Origin: Hymenobacter sp. BT730
GTDB lineage: Bacteria; Bacteroidota; Bacteroidia; Cytophagales; Hymenobacteraceae
Direction of reading: 5' to 3'
Assembly: GCF_030542105.1 (NCBI RefSeq)
Contig: NZ_JAUOFB010000004.1
Location: forward strand, 186,001-250,000
Length of the DNA stretch: 64,000 nt
The number at the start of each line of letters is the position of its first letter. The first letter of the stretch is position 1. This document shows, piece by piece, positions 1-8,822 of the stretch. Position numbers and translations under genes: made by a program. The notes beneath the pieces are model-generated. The model was not told where the DNA came from, searched no databases, and worked only from the letters and a program-made list of their open reading frames with translations.

Positions 1-343
1 CTTCTTTAACAATACTATTTCGGACAACATCATCCGGACATACCTCACCAACCCCTTGTTGGAAAATATTGAGGCGTTGGTGCTGGCCTGCACGCATTAC
101 CCCTTGATTAAAAAGCAGATAGCTGATTTTTACCAGGGTAAAGTAGATGTATTGGATGCTTCCGATGTAGTGGCGGAACATGTGCGGCACTATTTAAAGG
201 AAAACCATCTGGCCGCCAAGGCTGGGAGTACTTCCCCGGTTCACCACTTTTACGTATCGGACTTCACCAGCTCCTTTGAGCAAAGTACCCGTATTTTCTT
301 TGATCAGGAAGTACAGCTGGAGCATTACCCCTTGTGGGAGTAA
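1..343 (+). CDS. murI: Glutamate racemase, 3' part (partial)
   Basis: This is the C-terminal third of glutamate racemase, which makes D-glutamate for peptidoglycan in the cytoplasm. The reading frame is open from base 2 and ends at TAA 341-343; the start lies outside the window. The diagnostic motif ALVLACTHYPL contains the second catalytic cysteine (codon 89-91), followed by the family's D-x-S segment (LDASDVVAEHV). The tail after the enzyme core (about 40 residues, ending HYPLWE) is typical of Bacteroidota MurI. Family identity is clear from the CTHYP motif; only the truncation by the window edge limits the call. Confidence 0.9.
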   Translation, partial: FFNNTISDNIIRTYLTNPLLENIEALVLACTHYPLIKKQIADFYQGKVDVLDASDVVAEHVRHYLKENHLAAKAGSTSPVHHFYVSDFTSSFEQSTRIFFDQEVQLEHYPLWE

Positions 344-398
344 GGAAATTAGAGAACCGGGGCGTTGAATGCCTTTGTGTGAGTTTCCGGGTAAAGTA

Positions 399-686
399 TT
401 AAGAAGCAGGGGCACTGGTTGTCCAAAGCTGCCGGAGGATTGAAAGCCCCTCCAATACCAGTGCCCGTTGTGCTTCCCAGCTTTGGTGGTTGTGTGGGGA
501 AGGGGCCAGTAACTCCAGGATATCATCTGCGCGATGGGGCAGGTTTGGCTCCTGGGCCAAATGGGAGAAAAGAAAGGAGCGGGCCTGCTCAAGCGGACTG
601 TGCCTGTTTCCTTCGCCAGAATTGGACGCTTCATCCAAGGCAGTACCGTAGAACTCTATTTGGGCTAGAAGGCCGGAAATATCCAT
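399..686 (-). CDS. Hypothetical protein, 95 aa
   Basis: A small soluble protein with no recognisable family. It is rich in Leu, Ala and Glu and looks largely helical, with a leucine-spaced C-terminal helix (LVLEGLSILRQLW). No signal peptide or membrane segment is visible. It runs convergent to murI and stands alone. Overlapping frames on both strands have poorer composition (Pro/Arg/Gly-rich shadows), so I prefer this frame, but no homology supports it. No promoter box was found upstream. Confidence 0.5.
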   Translation of the reverse strand: MDISGLLAQIEFYGTALDEASNSGEGNRHSPLEQARSFLFSHLAQEPNLPHRADDILELLAPSPHNHQSWEAQRALVLEGLSILRQLWTTSAPAS

Positions 687-904
687 GTTGAACAGTGCAT
701 TTGTAGGAGAACCGGCGCCAGTTTAGCTATAATATTCTATTAATTATTTACACGGAGCCGTTTGAGCAGACCCTCGCCTTGCAAGGGGTTATCACTCTGC
801 GGCTTCATAGGGCTAGTATTGCGCCACTTTAGTTGCTTTAAAATGGCCTGGAGTAAAACCAGCCGTGAAAAGGATTATTAACGAATCATCCAGATTCAGC
901 GTAG

Positions 905-912
905 TAGCTTTG
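905..912 (+). promoter_or_regulatory. Promoter -7 box (TAGCTTTG)
   Basis: A perfect match to the Bacteroidota TAnnTTTG -7 element, 35 nt before the ATG at 948. No clear TTTG -33 element is seen at the right distance. Confidence 0.5.
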
Positions 913-947
913 CGCCTCAGCTTCCTGCTTATCTGGCACACCTACTT

Positions 948-1364
948 ATGTCCTTGTCTTTACGCCTGTATTTTGAGAATCCGGTTGGTCGTATACTGGA
1001 GCACCCGGATGGGTACGCGGTAGTGCAATACCATGCTGGCAAACGGGAATTAGACTATCTGCAGGCATTTTTACGGCATACCGGGCAACTGTTGCAGTTG
1101 CGTGGCTGGAACCGACTGCTAGGGGACCAGCGTCAGATGTCTCCCTATACAGAGGAAGAAGGGCAATGGATTGTGGACTATTGGCTTTCCCACCAGAACC
1201 AGGGACGTGAGGTATATGGCGCTGTTATCCTGCCAGAGGACGAATTTGCCCGCCTTTCTGTGGACTTAGTAGAGCAGGAAGCCAAAGCTGCGGCCCTTAC
1301 CTACCGCCTCTTTAAGAATGAGGCTGATGCGTTGGTATGGTTACGACAAATTCCTGCCGCCTAG
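948..1364 (+). CDS. SpoIIAA/STAS-like hypothetical protein
   Basis: A 138-residue soluble protein. The layout (beta-rich start, long helix, then a C-terminal YRLFKNEADALVWLRQ segment) resembles the small STAS/SpoIIAA-like proteins common in Bacteroidota, where the last helix carries an F-x-x-x-x-x-A-x-x-W-L pattern. No catalytic residues can be pointed to. It is monocistronic: a -7 box lies 35 nt upstream and the next gene is convergent. The function is unknown; the family link is inferred from shape and the C-terminal motif only. Confidence 0.55.
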   Translation: MSLSLRLYFENPVGRILEHPDGYAVVQYHAGKRELDYLQAFLRHTGQLLQLRGWNRLLGDQRQMSPYTEEEGQWIVDYWLSHQNQGREVYGAVILPEDEFARLSVDLVEQEAKAAALTYRLFKNEADALVWLRQIPAA

Positions 1365-1495
1365 AAAAAGGGACTTTGGCTTCCGCCTGCTTTCAATTTG
1401 CAGGGGTATCCTTCTACCAATTTAACGTAGATAACTACCCACGACCATTCTAGCTCGCGGATATACTATTAGAAATCGAGAGTTAACAAGTGCCC

Positions 1496-2047
1496 TTAAG
1501 CTTTGGTAGCGAGTTGCTTTTCCAACTCGGCAACCCGGCGGAGTGCTTCGGCCTGGATAGTGCGGGCGGCCAAGCGTAGTTCTATCTCATCCATTATAAT
1601 ACCGGCCATATCCTGCAACACCTGTTTCTGCGGCTCAGTTAAATAGCGGGGCTTTCTATCAATGATGCAAAAAGTACCCAGCTTATATCCTTCCTGCGTG
1701 ATAAGTGGCGCCGCGGCATAGAACTGCAGGCCAAACTCACCGGCCACTAACGGGTTAGTCAAAGTGCGTGGGTCGCGGCGAGCATCTTCTACCAGATACA
1801 CTTCGTCGGATAGGATAGCAGAGGCGCACAGGCCCGGGTCCCGACCAATTTGCTCTACGTCCAGCCCGTGGTGCGACCTAAACCAGATACGGTCCTCATC
1901 CACGAGGCTAATAATGGCAATAGGCATATTGAATACCTTAGCAGCCAGCGCCGCCATACGGTTCATGCTGCCATCGGGCGGGGTGTCCAGAATGTCATAG
2001 CGCTTTAAGGCGACCAGACGAGCTGCTTCCGTATTGGTTTGTAACAT
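1496..2047 (-). CDS. GAF domain-containing sensor protein
   Basis: A 183-residue cytoplasmic protein that is almost entirely one GAF domain (about residues 20-165). Typical features are the opening RLVALKRYDILDTPPDG, the core IAIISLVDEDRIWFRSHHGL, the CASAI segment and APLITQEGYKLGTFCIID. This stand-alone GAF type usually sits at the N-terminus of Bacteroidota and cyanobacterial histidine kinases or diguanylate cyclases. Here no output domain follows; the protein ends in a short coiled-coil-like helix (RVAELEKQLATKA). It is a possible small-molecule or redox sensor acting through a partner. The ligand is unknown. Confidence 0.8.
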   Translation of the reverse strand: MLQTNTEAARLVALKRYDILDTPPDGSMNRMAALAAKVFNMPIAIISLVDEDRIWFRSHHGLDVEQIGRDPGLCASAILSDEVYLVEDARRDPRTLTNPLVAGEFGLQFYAAAPLITQEGYKLGTFCIIDRKPRYLTEPQKQVLQDMAGIIMDEIELRLAARTIQAEALRRVAELEKQLATKA

Positions 2048-2394
2048 AGCTAGAGTAGAGCAAGAACTATCCTCGAATCCTGAATTGGGATGCGAGGCAG
2101 GCTGGTATAAAGGTACCCAATTAAATCAAGTAAAACTGTTTTGAAGTACAGGTGCTTCTGTTCTAATAAGCAGGCATTACGACGAGCGGTAGTGCCAGTC
2201 AGCAGCATAGGGTGGTCCTAAAACTGGTAAGCTCCAGTGCTTTCTTGTTTCTCATAGGAAAGCTAGACTGCCTAGTGAATTCTAGCCGTCACTTATCAGT
2301 AACACATGTTTGCCCGCTTCCAATATGCGGGCGCTAACAAGGACTATATGGTATCAGGCAGTCTTGCTCGGGGAGCATTACCACTGAATGAATA
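2048..2394 (-). other. Intergenic region without a gene
   Basis: A 347-nt spacer between the esterase stop and the GAF gene start, both on the minus strand. I see no convincing ORF, RNA or strong hairpin. TACCTTTA on the minus strand (2108-2115) is one base off a -7 box and could serve the GAF gene, but no matching -33 box is present. Confidence 0.4.
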
Positions 2395-3240
2395 TTATTT
2401 AGCTCCAGCAGATTTATGTGGCTTGAATACAATTCGGAATGCCTGAAGAGCGGCCGGGTGATAAATGGTGGCATGTGTCTCTTCGGGCATCGGCTGGTAG
2501 TACCAGGTAATATTAGGCGGGGCGGCGGCTTTTAAGGCTGGCTGCAAACGGCGTGATTCAGGAATTTCCTCATTTTGACTGCTGGACGCCACATATAAGG
2601 TTTTAGCCGGGCCGTGGTAAGCACGCAGGCGCTTATCAGCCTGGTCTACCAGGTTGCCCTTGTTCCACCATAAACTGGGGTCAAAAGCTATATAGGTGTC
2701 AAATAAGTCAGGCTCCAGCAGGAAGGTTTCCATCACAAACAAGCCGGCAAGTGACTCTCCAACAATGGCTGTTTCAGCGGTAGTGCGGTAGCGTTGCCGA
2801 ATCAGGGGCATCAGTTCCGAGCGAAGAAACTTCCGGAATGCGGCCGAACCACCCACGCGCGGCGCTATTTTACGGTCTTCCGGCTGGGTGGTGGGTCCGG
2901 TAAGGTCGCGCCGGCGCTCGGTGTTTTCGATGCCGACCAGAATAAAAGGGCGCATGGTTTGATTGCCGGTAGAAACCTGAACCAAGCCCGCCACATGCAG
3001 GAAATCTTCAGCCAGACCCCCGTCGGGCATATATAATACGGGTAGGCGGATAGCCGCCGAATCAGAGTAGACCGGGGGCAGGTACACGTTAATGCGGCGG
3101 GTTTCGCCAAGGGCCGCAGAAGTGAGCGTAAAGGTTTGGCCGATGGCCAGCGGGGCGGGTTGGCCCTGGGCTTGCACCGGTTGGAAGTGTACTGCGCCAA
3201 ACAGCAGGAGAACAAGCCACAATAGGGAAAAAACTTTCAC
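2395..3240 (-). CDS. Secreted alpha/beta-hydrolase esterase (esterase D/IroE-like)
   Basis: A 281-residue exported hydrolase. An N-terminal signal peptide (VFSLLWLVLLLFGAVHFQPVQAQ) is followed by the putative-esterase fold: strand motif RRINVYLPPVY, LPVLYMPDGG, the nucleophile elbow VGESLAGLF (Ser in G-x-S-x-x-G) and the acid-loop region FDTYIAFDPSLWWN. The catalytic His is probably in PEETHATIYHPA. Relatives hydrolyse acyl esters, including ferric enterobactin-type trilactones or feruloyl esters; the substrate cannot be told here. A DUF1624 membrane protein lies 60 nt upstream on the same strand, so the two may be co-transcribed. Confidence 0.8.
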   Translation of the reverse strand: MKVFSLLWLVLLLFGAVHFQPVQAQGQPAPLAIGQTFTLTSAALGETRRINVYLPPVYSDSAAIRLPVLYMPDGGLAEDFLHVAGLVQVSTGNQTMRPFILVGIENTERRRDLTGPTTQPEDRKIAPRVGGSAAFRKFLRSELMPLIRQRYRTTAETAIVGESLAGLFVMETFLLEPDLFDTYIAFDPSLWWNKGNLVDQADKRLRAYHGPAKTLYVASSSQNEEIPESRRLQPALKAAAPPNITWYYQPMPEETHATIYHPAALQAFRIVFKPHKSAGAK

Positions 3241-3300
3241 AAGCAGTTGATAATAGAATGGGAGGGAGCGGCTGCCGCTGAGCCTGCGGCGAATGGTTTT

Positions 3301-4497
3301 TTAGATGTAGGACAGCCACCAGTACGTATGCCGTTGCTTGTAGCGTTGGTACCAGCGGCAGGGAAAATAGAGAAGAAGTACCACTATCACCCAAACGGAG
3401 TAGGCCCGTAGCAGGCTGGATTGATAAGCCGCCGGCCATTCCTCTACGGAGATAAACGAGAAGTTTACGGGTTTGCCAAATGTTATGTGTGTCCAAATCC
3501 AGGCGCCTCCGCAGATGAGCCCCAGGTGCAGCAGGTAGTAAAAAAACGGTACCTGCCCATAGGTTCGCAGCCATTGGGCCAGGCGGTTACTGGCATTTTC
3601 GGCCACGCTGAGAAGCAGCAGGGCCACGCCCAATGTGAGGCAATCGAACAGCAGCGAAGGGGGATACTTCGTGACGTTGATAAAGGATAAGAGACTATAC
3701 TGCCAGCCCCGCTCCTGCACACTCCAGGGGCTGGGGTCGCCGTACCAGTTGGTTGCCCGTAAGATGACAAACAGCAATAGTAACCCCGCACCAACGAGGC
3801 GCAGGCGGTTGATTCGTTGTGGTAGTGGTAACTGCAACCATGGCCCGATAACATACCCCGCCAGCATAACCCCAAGCCATGGACCGATGGAATAAGCAAC
3901 CAGAAAGGGCGGCAGGGCAGCAGGCGCATACACAAACGGACCGTTGTGCAGCAGCGCCCAAACTAAGTTGGTAGCCGTAACTGGCTGAATGGCTGGGAGC
4001 AGGTTATGCAAGCCAATGATAGCCAGGGCCAGCCCCGCCAGCACCCAGCGGGGCAACCAGATCAAGCCAGCAAGCGCCACCATACTCCAGCCCATGACCC
4101 AGATTACTTGTAGCAGAACTAAGCTAAAATCCCAGTGCACCAGGGTATTAATCACGAAGAGCTCTAAGGCTACCAACCACAAGCCCCGGGTAAGCAGAAA
4201 CCAGCTGACGGCCTGTAGTCTGGTTTGTTTTTGCTGGTAGAGGTAGATACTGGCGCCCGATAGAAATACAAACGTGGGGGCGCAGAAGTATGTGACCCAG
4301 CGTGTGAGAAACAGCAGCACGGAAGCATGAGCTACATCCTCGGCCCGCACTGCAGTAGGGCTCCAGAATTCGCGGGCGTGGTCTAAGGCCATAATGACCA
4401 TTACCAATCCACGCACCACATCAACAGCCTGCACCCGCTGAATAGCACTACGGGCAGCCGGCATTACCACCTTATTGGGGTTAAGGGCAATAGTCAT
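3301..4497 (-). CDS. DUF1624 / HGSNAT-like membrane acyltransferase
   Basis: A polytopic inner-membrane protein (398 residues from the ATG at 4497). The opening RVQAVDVVRGLVMVIMALDHAREFW, with its Arg-Gly and Asp-His pairs, is the hallmark of DUF1624, the family of heparan-alpha-glucosaminide N-acetyltransferase. About ten hydrophobic segments follow. Family members are thought to move acyl groups across the membrane; the acceptor is unknown. An in-frame ATG at 4551 would add 18 residues; I chose 4497 because the conserved core starts soon after it. Its neighbour downstream is the secreted esterase, so an acylation/deacylation pair is possible but only inferred. Confidence 0.8.
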   Translation of the reverse strand: MTIALNPNKVVMPAARSAIQRVQAVDVVRGLVMVIMALDHAREFWSPTAVRAEDVAHASVLLFLTRWVTYFCAPTFVFLSGASIYLYQQKQTRLQAVSWFLLTRGLWLVALELFVINTLVHWDFSLVLLQVIWVMGWSMVALAGLIWLPRWVLAGLALAIIGLHNLLPAIQPVTATNLVWALLHNGPFVYAPAALPPFLVAYSIGPWLGVMLAGYVIGPWLQLPLPQRINRLRLVGAGLLLLFVILRATNWYGDPSPWSVQERGWQYSLLSFINVTKYPPSLLFDCLTLGVALLLLSVAENASNRLAQWLRTYGQVPFFYYLLHLGLICGGAWIWTHITFGKPVNFSFISVEEWPAAYQSSLLRAYSVWVIVVLLLYFPCRWYQRYKQRHTYWWLSYI

Positions 4498-4821
4498 GGG
4501 AGGTAGTTTTAAAAATAGGTTCAGGCGTTTAAAACTTGGTAGGCTATGCAAGCGGGTCCGGCATAGAATCGACCTTAAAAATCATTATGGCTGTGGATAC
4601 ATGTTAGGCTACTGCCGCCAGGCAAACTCCCTTGCCGGGGATAATATACCCAGAAACCGAGCAAGTGAAAGAGGGCTTCGGGCGGTTTATCCAATACAAA
4701 TTATTCTCGGCTATTTACCCTCTAATGTTGGTAAGCTATTGTAGGCTGCTGCTTGTAGTTAGAGTATTCAGCAAGTATAGGTGGGCAGTGAGGAATGATG
4801 AAAGCTTCTCGAAAATCAGGT
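4498..4821. other. Intergenic region
   Basis: A gap upstream of the DUF1624 gene and downstream of the metallopeptidase. The short ORFs in it have unnatural composition and no start signals. Nothing else is evident until the terminator at 4822. Confidence 0.4.
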
Positions 4822-4857
4822 AAACAAAACGACCCGCCGGGGCGGGTCGTTTTGTTT
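4822..4857 (-). terminator. Terminator hairpin for the metallopeptidase gene
   Basis: Two 17-nt perfectly complementary arms (AAACAAAACGACCCGCC and its complement) separated by two bases, with a GC-rich core and A/T-rich flanks. It lies 22 nt past the stop at 4880 and would work on either strand. Confidence 0.85.
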
Positions 4858-4879
4858 GAAAAAGTGCTAGACTAACAGA

Positions 4880-6142
4880 TTATAAATTCTCAATAGCCTC
4901 CTGGCTTAACTCGCCATTCATGATGCTTTTCAGCTCTTTCTCATGCTGGAGCACGTTGCCATAAACAGCTTTTAGCTGCGCATCTTTCAGGCTTGCAAAT
5001 GCGGCAGAGCTATCAATTTTATTTTCAATGATGTTGTTAAGCGCCGCCATAAAGAGGCTATGCATATCATTAGCCGACAGAATGTGGCCCATAGGCTTTA
5101 CTTCCTGCGCAATAATCCAGCCCAGGCGGGAAGCAGCCAGACGCTGGTTAGGCGTGCCATGATGCCCGGTGGAAGTGAAACTGCAGTCACCGATGTTATA
5201 AAACAGCTCAAAGAATTCGGCGGCGCTTTTCCAGTTATAGGTGGCACCACGCTTGTGAGTCAGGTAATAGCTGGAAAATACGTCAGCTTCCAGTTCCGTT
5301 TTGCGGGTCTGCTCAGCGGTGTTTACCCGGGGGCCATACCACTGGGTATAGTTTTTAAACTGCACCTGGTGCGCCCACTCATGGCCGAGAATACCCGCAA
5401 AGGTGACATTTCTATCCACGCCGGCATCCGTCATAATCTGCACAATGCCGTCACCAATCACAATCATCTTACCCGTGGTAGCAAAGCCATCCAGAGATAA
5501 TAAAGGCGAGTTCTGGAAAGCAGTGCTGGGCTTGATTACGTTTTCGATGAGGTAATCCGCGTTTTCGTAGGCCTCCGCTGTGGTAGCAGTAGTAGCGTTA
5601 ATGTACACGGCCGCAATGGCGTCGCGATTCTGCAGCGTCTTGGTATGCTGACCCTTTAGAGTGATTTCACCAGGCATATTCCAGAAAGACTCCAGATTGC
5701 GTTTGTGCTTATCGGCAAAATTGGTCAGGCTACCATCCGCTCCAAAGTATTGAGCAGATGTATCGAAATAAGTATAATACTGTGCAATGGTAGCCATCAG
5801 ATCATACCATTCCCATTCCAGGTCGCCAAACTGCGCAACATATGGGCTTAAGGCGTAGTTGAAAGGAGTAGGGCCGCAAGGGCTTTTTACTACTGCATTA
5901 GCCAAGGATGGGTCCAGCACGGCGTTACCAAAAGCTCCGAAAGAGCAATCAAATTTGGAAGCAGCCAGCGTAGTTTTATCTAGTTTTAGATTTCCCTCTC
6001 CAATCACCATCTGACTGGTAGCACCAGCCTTAAGGCCGGTTTTGGGGTTGGCCGTAGCCGCCACTTCTTCTTTGTCGCAGGAAACGGTTGCAAAACCGAG
6101 TCCGCCGCAGATCAGCGCAAGGGTAAATGATTTTAGCTTCAT
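4880..6142 (-). CDS. Lipoprotein zinc metallopeptidase (HEWAH type)
   Basis: A 420-residue predicted lipoprotein: the signal peptide ends at a lipobox-like FATVSC with Cys22. The catalytic core shows the zinc motif HEWAH (His254, Glu255, His258) inside GILGHEWAHQVQF, with a downstream ELEADVFSSYYL that supplies the probable third ligand (Glu of EAD) as in neutral zinc or M48-like peptidases. Four cysteines outside the lipobox (FDCSF, SPCGPT, GDCSF) may form disulfides. The protein probably sits on the outer or inner membrane leaflet facing the periplasm. The substrate is unknown. It is monocistronic, with a strong terminator just after the stop. Confidence 0.8.
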   Translation of the reverse strand: MKLKSFTLALICGGLGFATVSCDKEEVAATANPKTGLKAGATSQMVIGEGNLKLDKTTLAASKFDCSFGAFGNAVLDPSLANAVVKSPCGPTPFNYALSPYVAQFGDLEWEWYDLMATIAQYYTYFDTSAQYFGADGSLTNFADKHKRNLESFWNMPGEITLKGQHTKTLQNRDAIAAVYINATTATTAEAYENADYLIENVIKPSTAFQNSPLLSLDGFATTGKMIVIGDGIVQIMTDAGVDRNVTFAGILGHEWAHQVQFKNYTQWYGPRVNTAEQTRKTELEADVFSSYYLTHKRGATYNWKSAAEFFELFYNIGDCSFTSTGHHGTPNQRLAASRLGWIIAQEVKPMGHILSANDMHSLFMAALNNIIENKIDSSAAFASLKDAQLKAVYGNVLQHEKELKSIMNGELSQEAIENL

Positions 6143-6610
6143 GTAATTAGAGTGGGGTAGGAAATTTATGGATTGGATGAATAGAATGACGCTGGCTAAA
6201 ACTAAGATAAAACATTAGCATTGTTATAAAAAGTAAAATAAATAATAGATAATTGCCATAATTATGTTGCTCATCAATAGCAGTTAGAATTATATCTACT
6301 CGGTATTGGACAACAAGCCTGCCCCCGAAGTTCCAGCTTATTGATTTCTAAAGAGAGGTTTTGTCCAGTAAACTGTTCAAAGGACAACCAAACCCGACTC
6401 GTTAGCCCGCTTGGTTTCTTCTAAGGGAAACAAGCGTTGCCCAAGCAGCTGGCGGAAAGTGAAAGCACTAATATTTCTCTTGGGGTTCAGCGAAGGATTT
6501 AGCATTTTCCTTGCATTGGTTTTATAAACCAATGCAAGGCTAAAACCAGCCGTGCAGCGGTAGCCGCCTGACTATATTACCGCCCAGGTAACATCTACTC
6601 TATAGCTGCT
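6143..6610. other. AT-rich intergenic region with a hairpin
   Basis: This 468-nt gap separates divergent genes (metallopeptidase minus, cyanophycinase plus). The first 160 nt is very AT-rich, as expected for promoters, but I found no full TTTG/TAnnTTTG pair. The only clear structure is the hairpin at 6509-6539. Confidence 0.5.
6509..6539. repeat. 14-bp perfect inverted repeat
   Basis: CCTTGCATTGGTTT and its exact complement are separated by TAT. No T-run follows on either strand, and it lies 72 nt before the cyanophycinase start, so it looks more like an operator or 5' UTR hairpin than a terminator. Confidence 0.6.
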
Positions 6611-7456
6611 ATGCCTACTACCTCGCACACTCCCATTGCTTTTATTCCCCCCAAAGGCTGCTTGCTAGCTATTGGGGGCCACGAGCGGCGCCAAACCCAG
6701 AACGAGGAAGACCGGGAAGATGCCTCATCTGAATTTATCCTGAAGCGGTTTGTAGACGAGTTGCCGGCTAAGCACCTGGTGGTGGTGGTGCCTACCGCAT
6801 CCGGCGAGCCGGAAAAGGCGGTGAAAGAATATATTAAAGTATTTACCGCGCTAGGCGTAGAGCATGTGCGGGTGCTCAATATCCGGAGTCGTGAACAGGC
6901 AGAATCCAGACGCGCACTTGAGCTTATTGAGCGTGCAAATGGTGTCCTGTTTACCGGCGGCGACCAGCTTCGGCTAACGGCTGTATTAGGCGGTACCCAA
7001 CTACTACAGAATTTGCAGGAACGATACATGCTGGAGCCCATAATAATAGCAGGCACCAGTGCCGGAGCCTCAGCCTTATCAACCCCCATGATTTATCAGG
7101 GCCGTAACGATGCCGGCTACCTCAAAGACGAGATTCATATTACTTCCGGTCTGCAGTTGCTGCGGGATGTAGCTATTGATACGCACTTTGTTGCCCGCGG
7201 GCGCATCGTGCGCATGGCTCAGATCATTGCCACCAACCCCGGCTGTATTGGCCTGGGCCTGGAAGAGGATACGGCCGTGCTCATCAGCAAAGGCAAAGAA
7301 ATGGAAGTGCTCGGCAGTGGTATAGCCGTGTTGCTGGATGGCCGCCATTGCACCGGCAATACTATTCATGAAATTAAGCCGGGTGAGGTCTTTTCCATCC
7401 GCGACCTGAAGATTCATTTGCTGGCCAGCGGCCAGCGTTATGTCCTTCCTGCCTAA
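6611..7456 (+). CDS. Cyanophycinase (peptidase S51)
   Basis: A 281-residue cytoplasmic serine peptidase of family S51. Seen: GCLLAIGGHE at the start, LFTGGDQLRL, the nucleophile elbow IAGTSAGAS (Ser in G-T-S-A-G), and HFVARGR, which carries the catalytic His region of cyanophycinases. Family members release beta-Asp-Arg dipeptides from cyanophycin. No cyanophycin synthetase lies nearby, so the enzyme may scavenge external polymer or act on other isoaspartyl peptides. The start at 6611 is the only ATG before the conserved region. It stands alone between the metallopeptidase and the curli locus. Confidence 0.9.
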   Translation: MPTTSHTPIAFIPPKGCLLAIGGHERRQTQNEEDREDASSEFILKRFVDELPAKHLVVVVPTASGEPEKAVKEYIKVFTALGVEHVRVLNIRSREQAESRRALELIERANGVLFTGGDQLRLTAVLGGTQLLQNLQERYMLEPIIIAGTSAGASALSTPMIYQGRNDAGYLKDEIHITSGLQLLRDVAIDTHFVARGRIVRMAQIIATNPGCIGLGLEEDTAVLISKGKEMEVLGSGIAVLLDGRHCTGNTIHEIKPGEVFSIRDLKIHLLASGQRYVLPA

Positions 7457-7787
7457 AACCATTAGCATTTCCTGGCCGATATGGATAGGAACGGATGCCA
7501 CTTTTAGAGGGATATAGCGCTATTAAAAAGGTAGCATAATCGTTTGGAAAGCATTTATAGTATTAATAATTGTATTAATATCATATAATATTGAATGTAA
7601 GATTGTAGAAGCGGTATGTTATTGCATTAATAGTATAATATTAAAAATATTTTGGATTATTACATTAAATAATTAGGTTTAGGGGCTGGAAAGTTTGCTT
7701 GAACAAGCCAACAGTTCTGGTTGAAGTAATTGAATTTATGGCATCTGCCTTTAAAGCAGTTGCCTTCTTCCCCTATTTCTATCCTCT
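7457..7787 (+). promoter_or_regulatory. AT-rich region upstream of the curli locus
   Basis: A 331-nt region with no gene. It is strongly AT-rich and contains TTTGGATTATT at 7651-7661, an 11-mer that recurs at 10341-10351 at the csgA promoter. No exact TAnnTTTG box is present. It is the likely control region for csgEFG. Confidence 0.5.
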
Positions 7788-8336
7788 ATGGCCAGAACCA
7801 CAACGAAAGCGCCTAAACCAGTTCTGCCTCCCCTCTGGTGGCGTCCCTGGACCATAGCCATGGGGTGCATAGCCGGGATACTGTTACGGCTAAGCCCGGC
7901 TCAGGCTCAGGAAAAGCTTCCTGCAACACCAAAAGAAGCGCCCGCTGCCAAGCTGGAACTGCCCCCGCCCGCCGATAGTACCCATGCAAAAAGAATGGCT
8001 GGCCTGGAAGTGGGCACCATGGTAGTTGATCAGACTATCAGCAAAATAGGTCATGACTTCTATGACGTGTTCTATGCGCAATGGGAAGCACCCGCCGGTG
8101 CCAACGATTTTATGATTGTCATCCGGGAAAAGCCGTCACGGGGCCTGGGAGCCATGGTTTCGGTTCAGATAAATGATGCCGATATCATGGAAATGCCCAT
8201 ACAGCCCAAATACGACCAGATAGAAGCCAGTGCTTTCAGTGCTGTGGCCGTGGCGCAGGAGTACCTCGTCAATCTGCAGCTAACCCAAAGCCAGCTGGAA
8301 GAGCACGCCGACCAGGTGGGCAATGGCATTTATTAA
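7788..8336 (+). CDS. csgE: Curli assembly protein CsgE
   Basis: A 182-residue periplasmic curli accessory factor. In the known system CsgE caps the CsgG pore and guides curlin subunits into it. The N-terminus has a hydrophobic signal segment ending in SPAQAQ, then a Pro/Ala-rich linker (about 40-65). The CsgE domain covers about residues 68-180, with MVVDQTISKIGHDFYDVFYAQW and the conserved MIVIREKPSRGLGAMVSVQIND. The linker makes it longer than the E. coli protein. It is the first gene of the locus, with csgF 33 nt downstream. Confidence 0.92.
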   Translation: MARTTTKAPKPVLPPLWWRPWTIAMGCIAGILLRLSPAQAQEKLPATPKEAPAAKLELPPPADSTHAKRMAGLEVGTMVVDQTISKIGHDFYDVFYAQWEAPAGANDFMIVIREKPSRGLGAMVSVQINDADIMEMPIQPKYDQIEASAFSAVAVAQEYLVNLQLTQSQLEEHADQVGNGIY

Positions 8337-8369
8337 GTGCATGAATTCAAACGCTATACCGGATATCCT

Positions 8370-8801
8370 ATGAGAACCTTCTTTACCAAGCGTTTACTGG
8401 TTTTGGGCTGGCTACTATTTCTGGGCTGCCAGCATCAGGCACTGGCCCAGGATTTGGTTTATGAGCCTAAAAACCCCGCTTTTGGGGGCGGAAATAGCTT
8501 CAACTACTCCTGGCTGCTCAGCTCAGCTCAATCACAGAACAAGCTGGAAGACCAGGATCTGAAAAAGGGCTTTGAGCGAGACCCGCTGAAAGACTTTGAG
8601 GAAAATCTAAATCAGCAGATTCTCAGTAATCTGGCGCGCAAGCTGGTGGCTTCACAGTTTGGGGAGTCTGAGCTGCAGGAAGGAACCTACATTATTGGTG
8701 TATATGAAATAGTGGTAGCTCCCAGCTCCGACGGCGTCTCCGTTCAGGTGACGGATACCGGCACCGGCGACCAGACCACCGTGGTCATTCCTTTTTATTA
8801 A
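8370..8801 (+). CDS. csgF: Curli assembly protein CsgF
   Basis: A 143-residue exported protein. In known curli systems CsgF binds the outer mouth of CsgG and couples secretion to nucleation. The ATG at 8370 gives a clean signal peptide (MRTFFTKRLLVLGWLLFLG, cleavage near ALAQ); an upstream in-frame GTG at 8337 would spoil it. The mature N-terminus LVYEPKNPAFGGGNSFNY matches the CsgF signature (N-P-x-F-G-G), the segment that inserts into CsgG. The central part is helical and the last 40 residues form a predicted beta domain (YIIGVYEIVV...VQVTDTGTG). It sits between csgE and csgG with short gaps. Confidence 0.92.
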   Translation: MRTFFTKRLLVLGWLLFLGCQHQALAQDLVYEPKNPAFGGGNSFNYSWLLSSAQSQNKLEDQDLKKGFERDPLKDFEENLNQQILSNLARKLVASQFGESELQEGTYIIGVYEIVVAPSSDGVSVQVTDTGTGDQTTVVIPFY

Positions 8802-8822
8802 CCCTTGGCCTAATCCCATCTT

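Noticed and set aside
194..634. 146-residue ORF on the minus strand overlapping murI
   Set aside because: It covers the end of a certain gene and is Pro/Ser/Arg-rich; the 399-686 frame is more protein-like.
4632..4823. 63-residue ORF in the intergenic region before the terminator
   Set aside because: No ribosome-binding or promoter signal and no natural composition.
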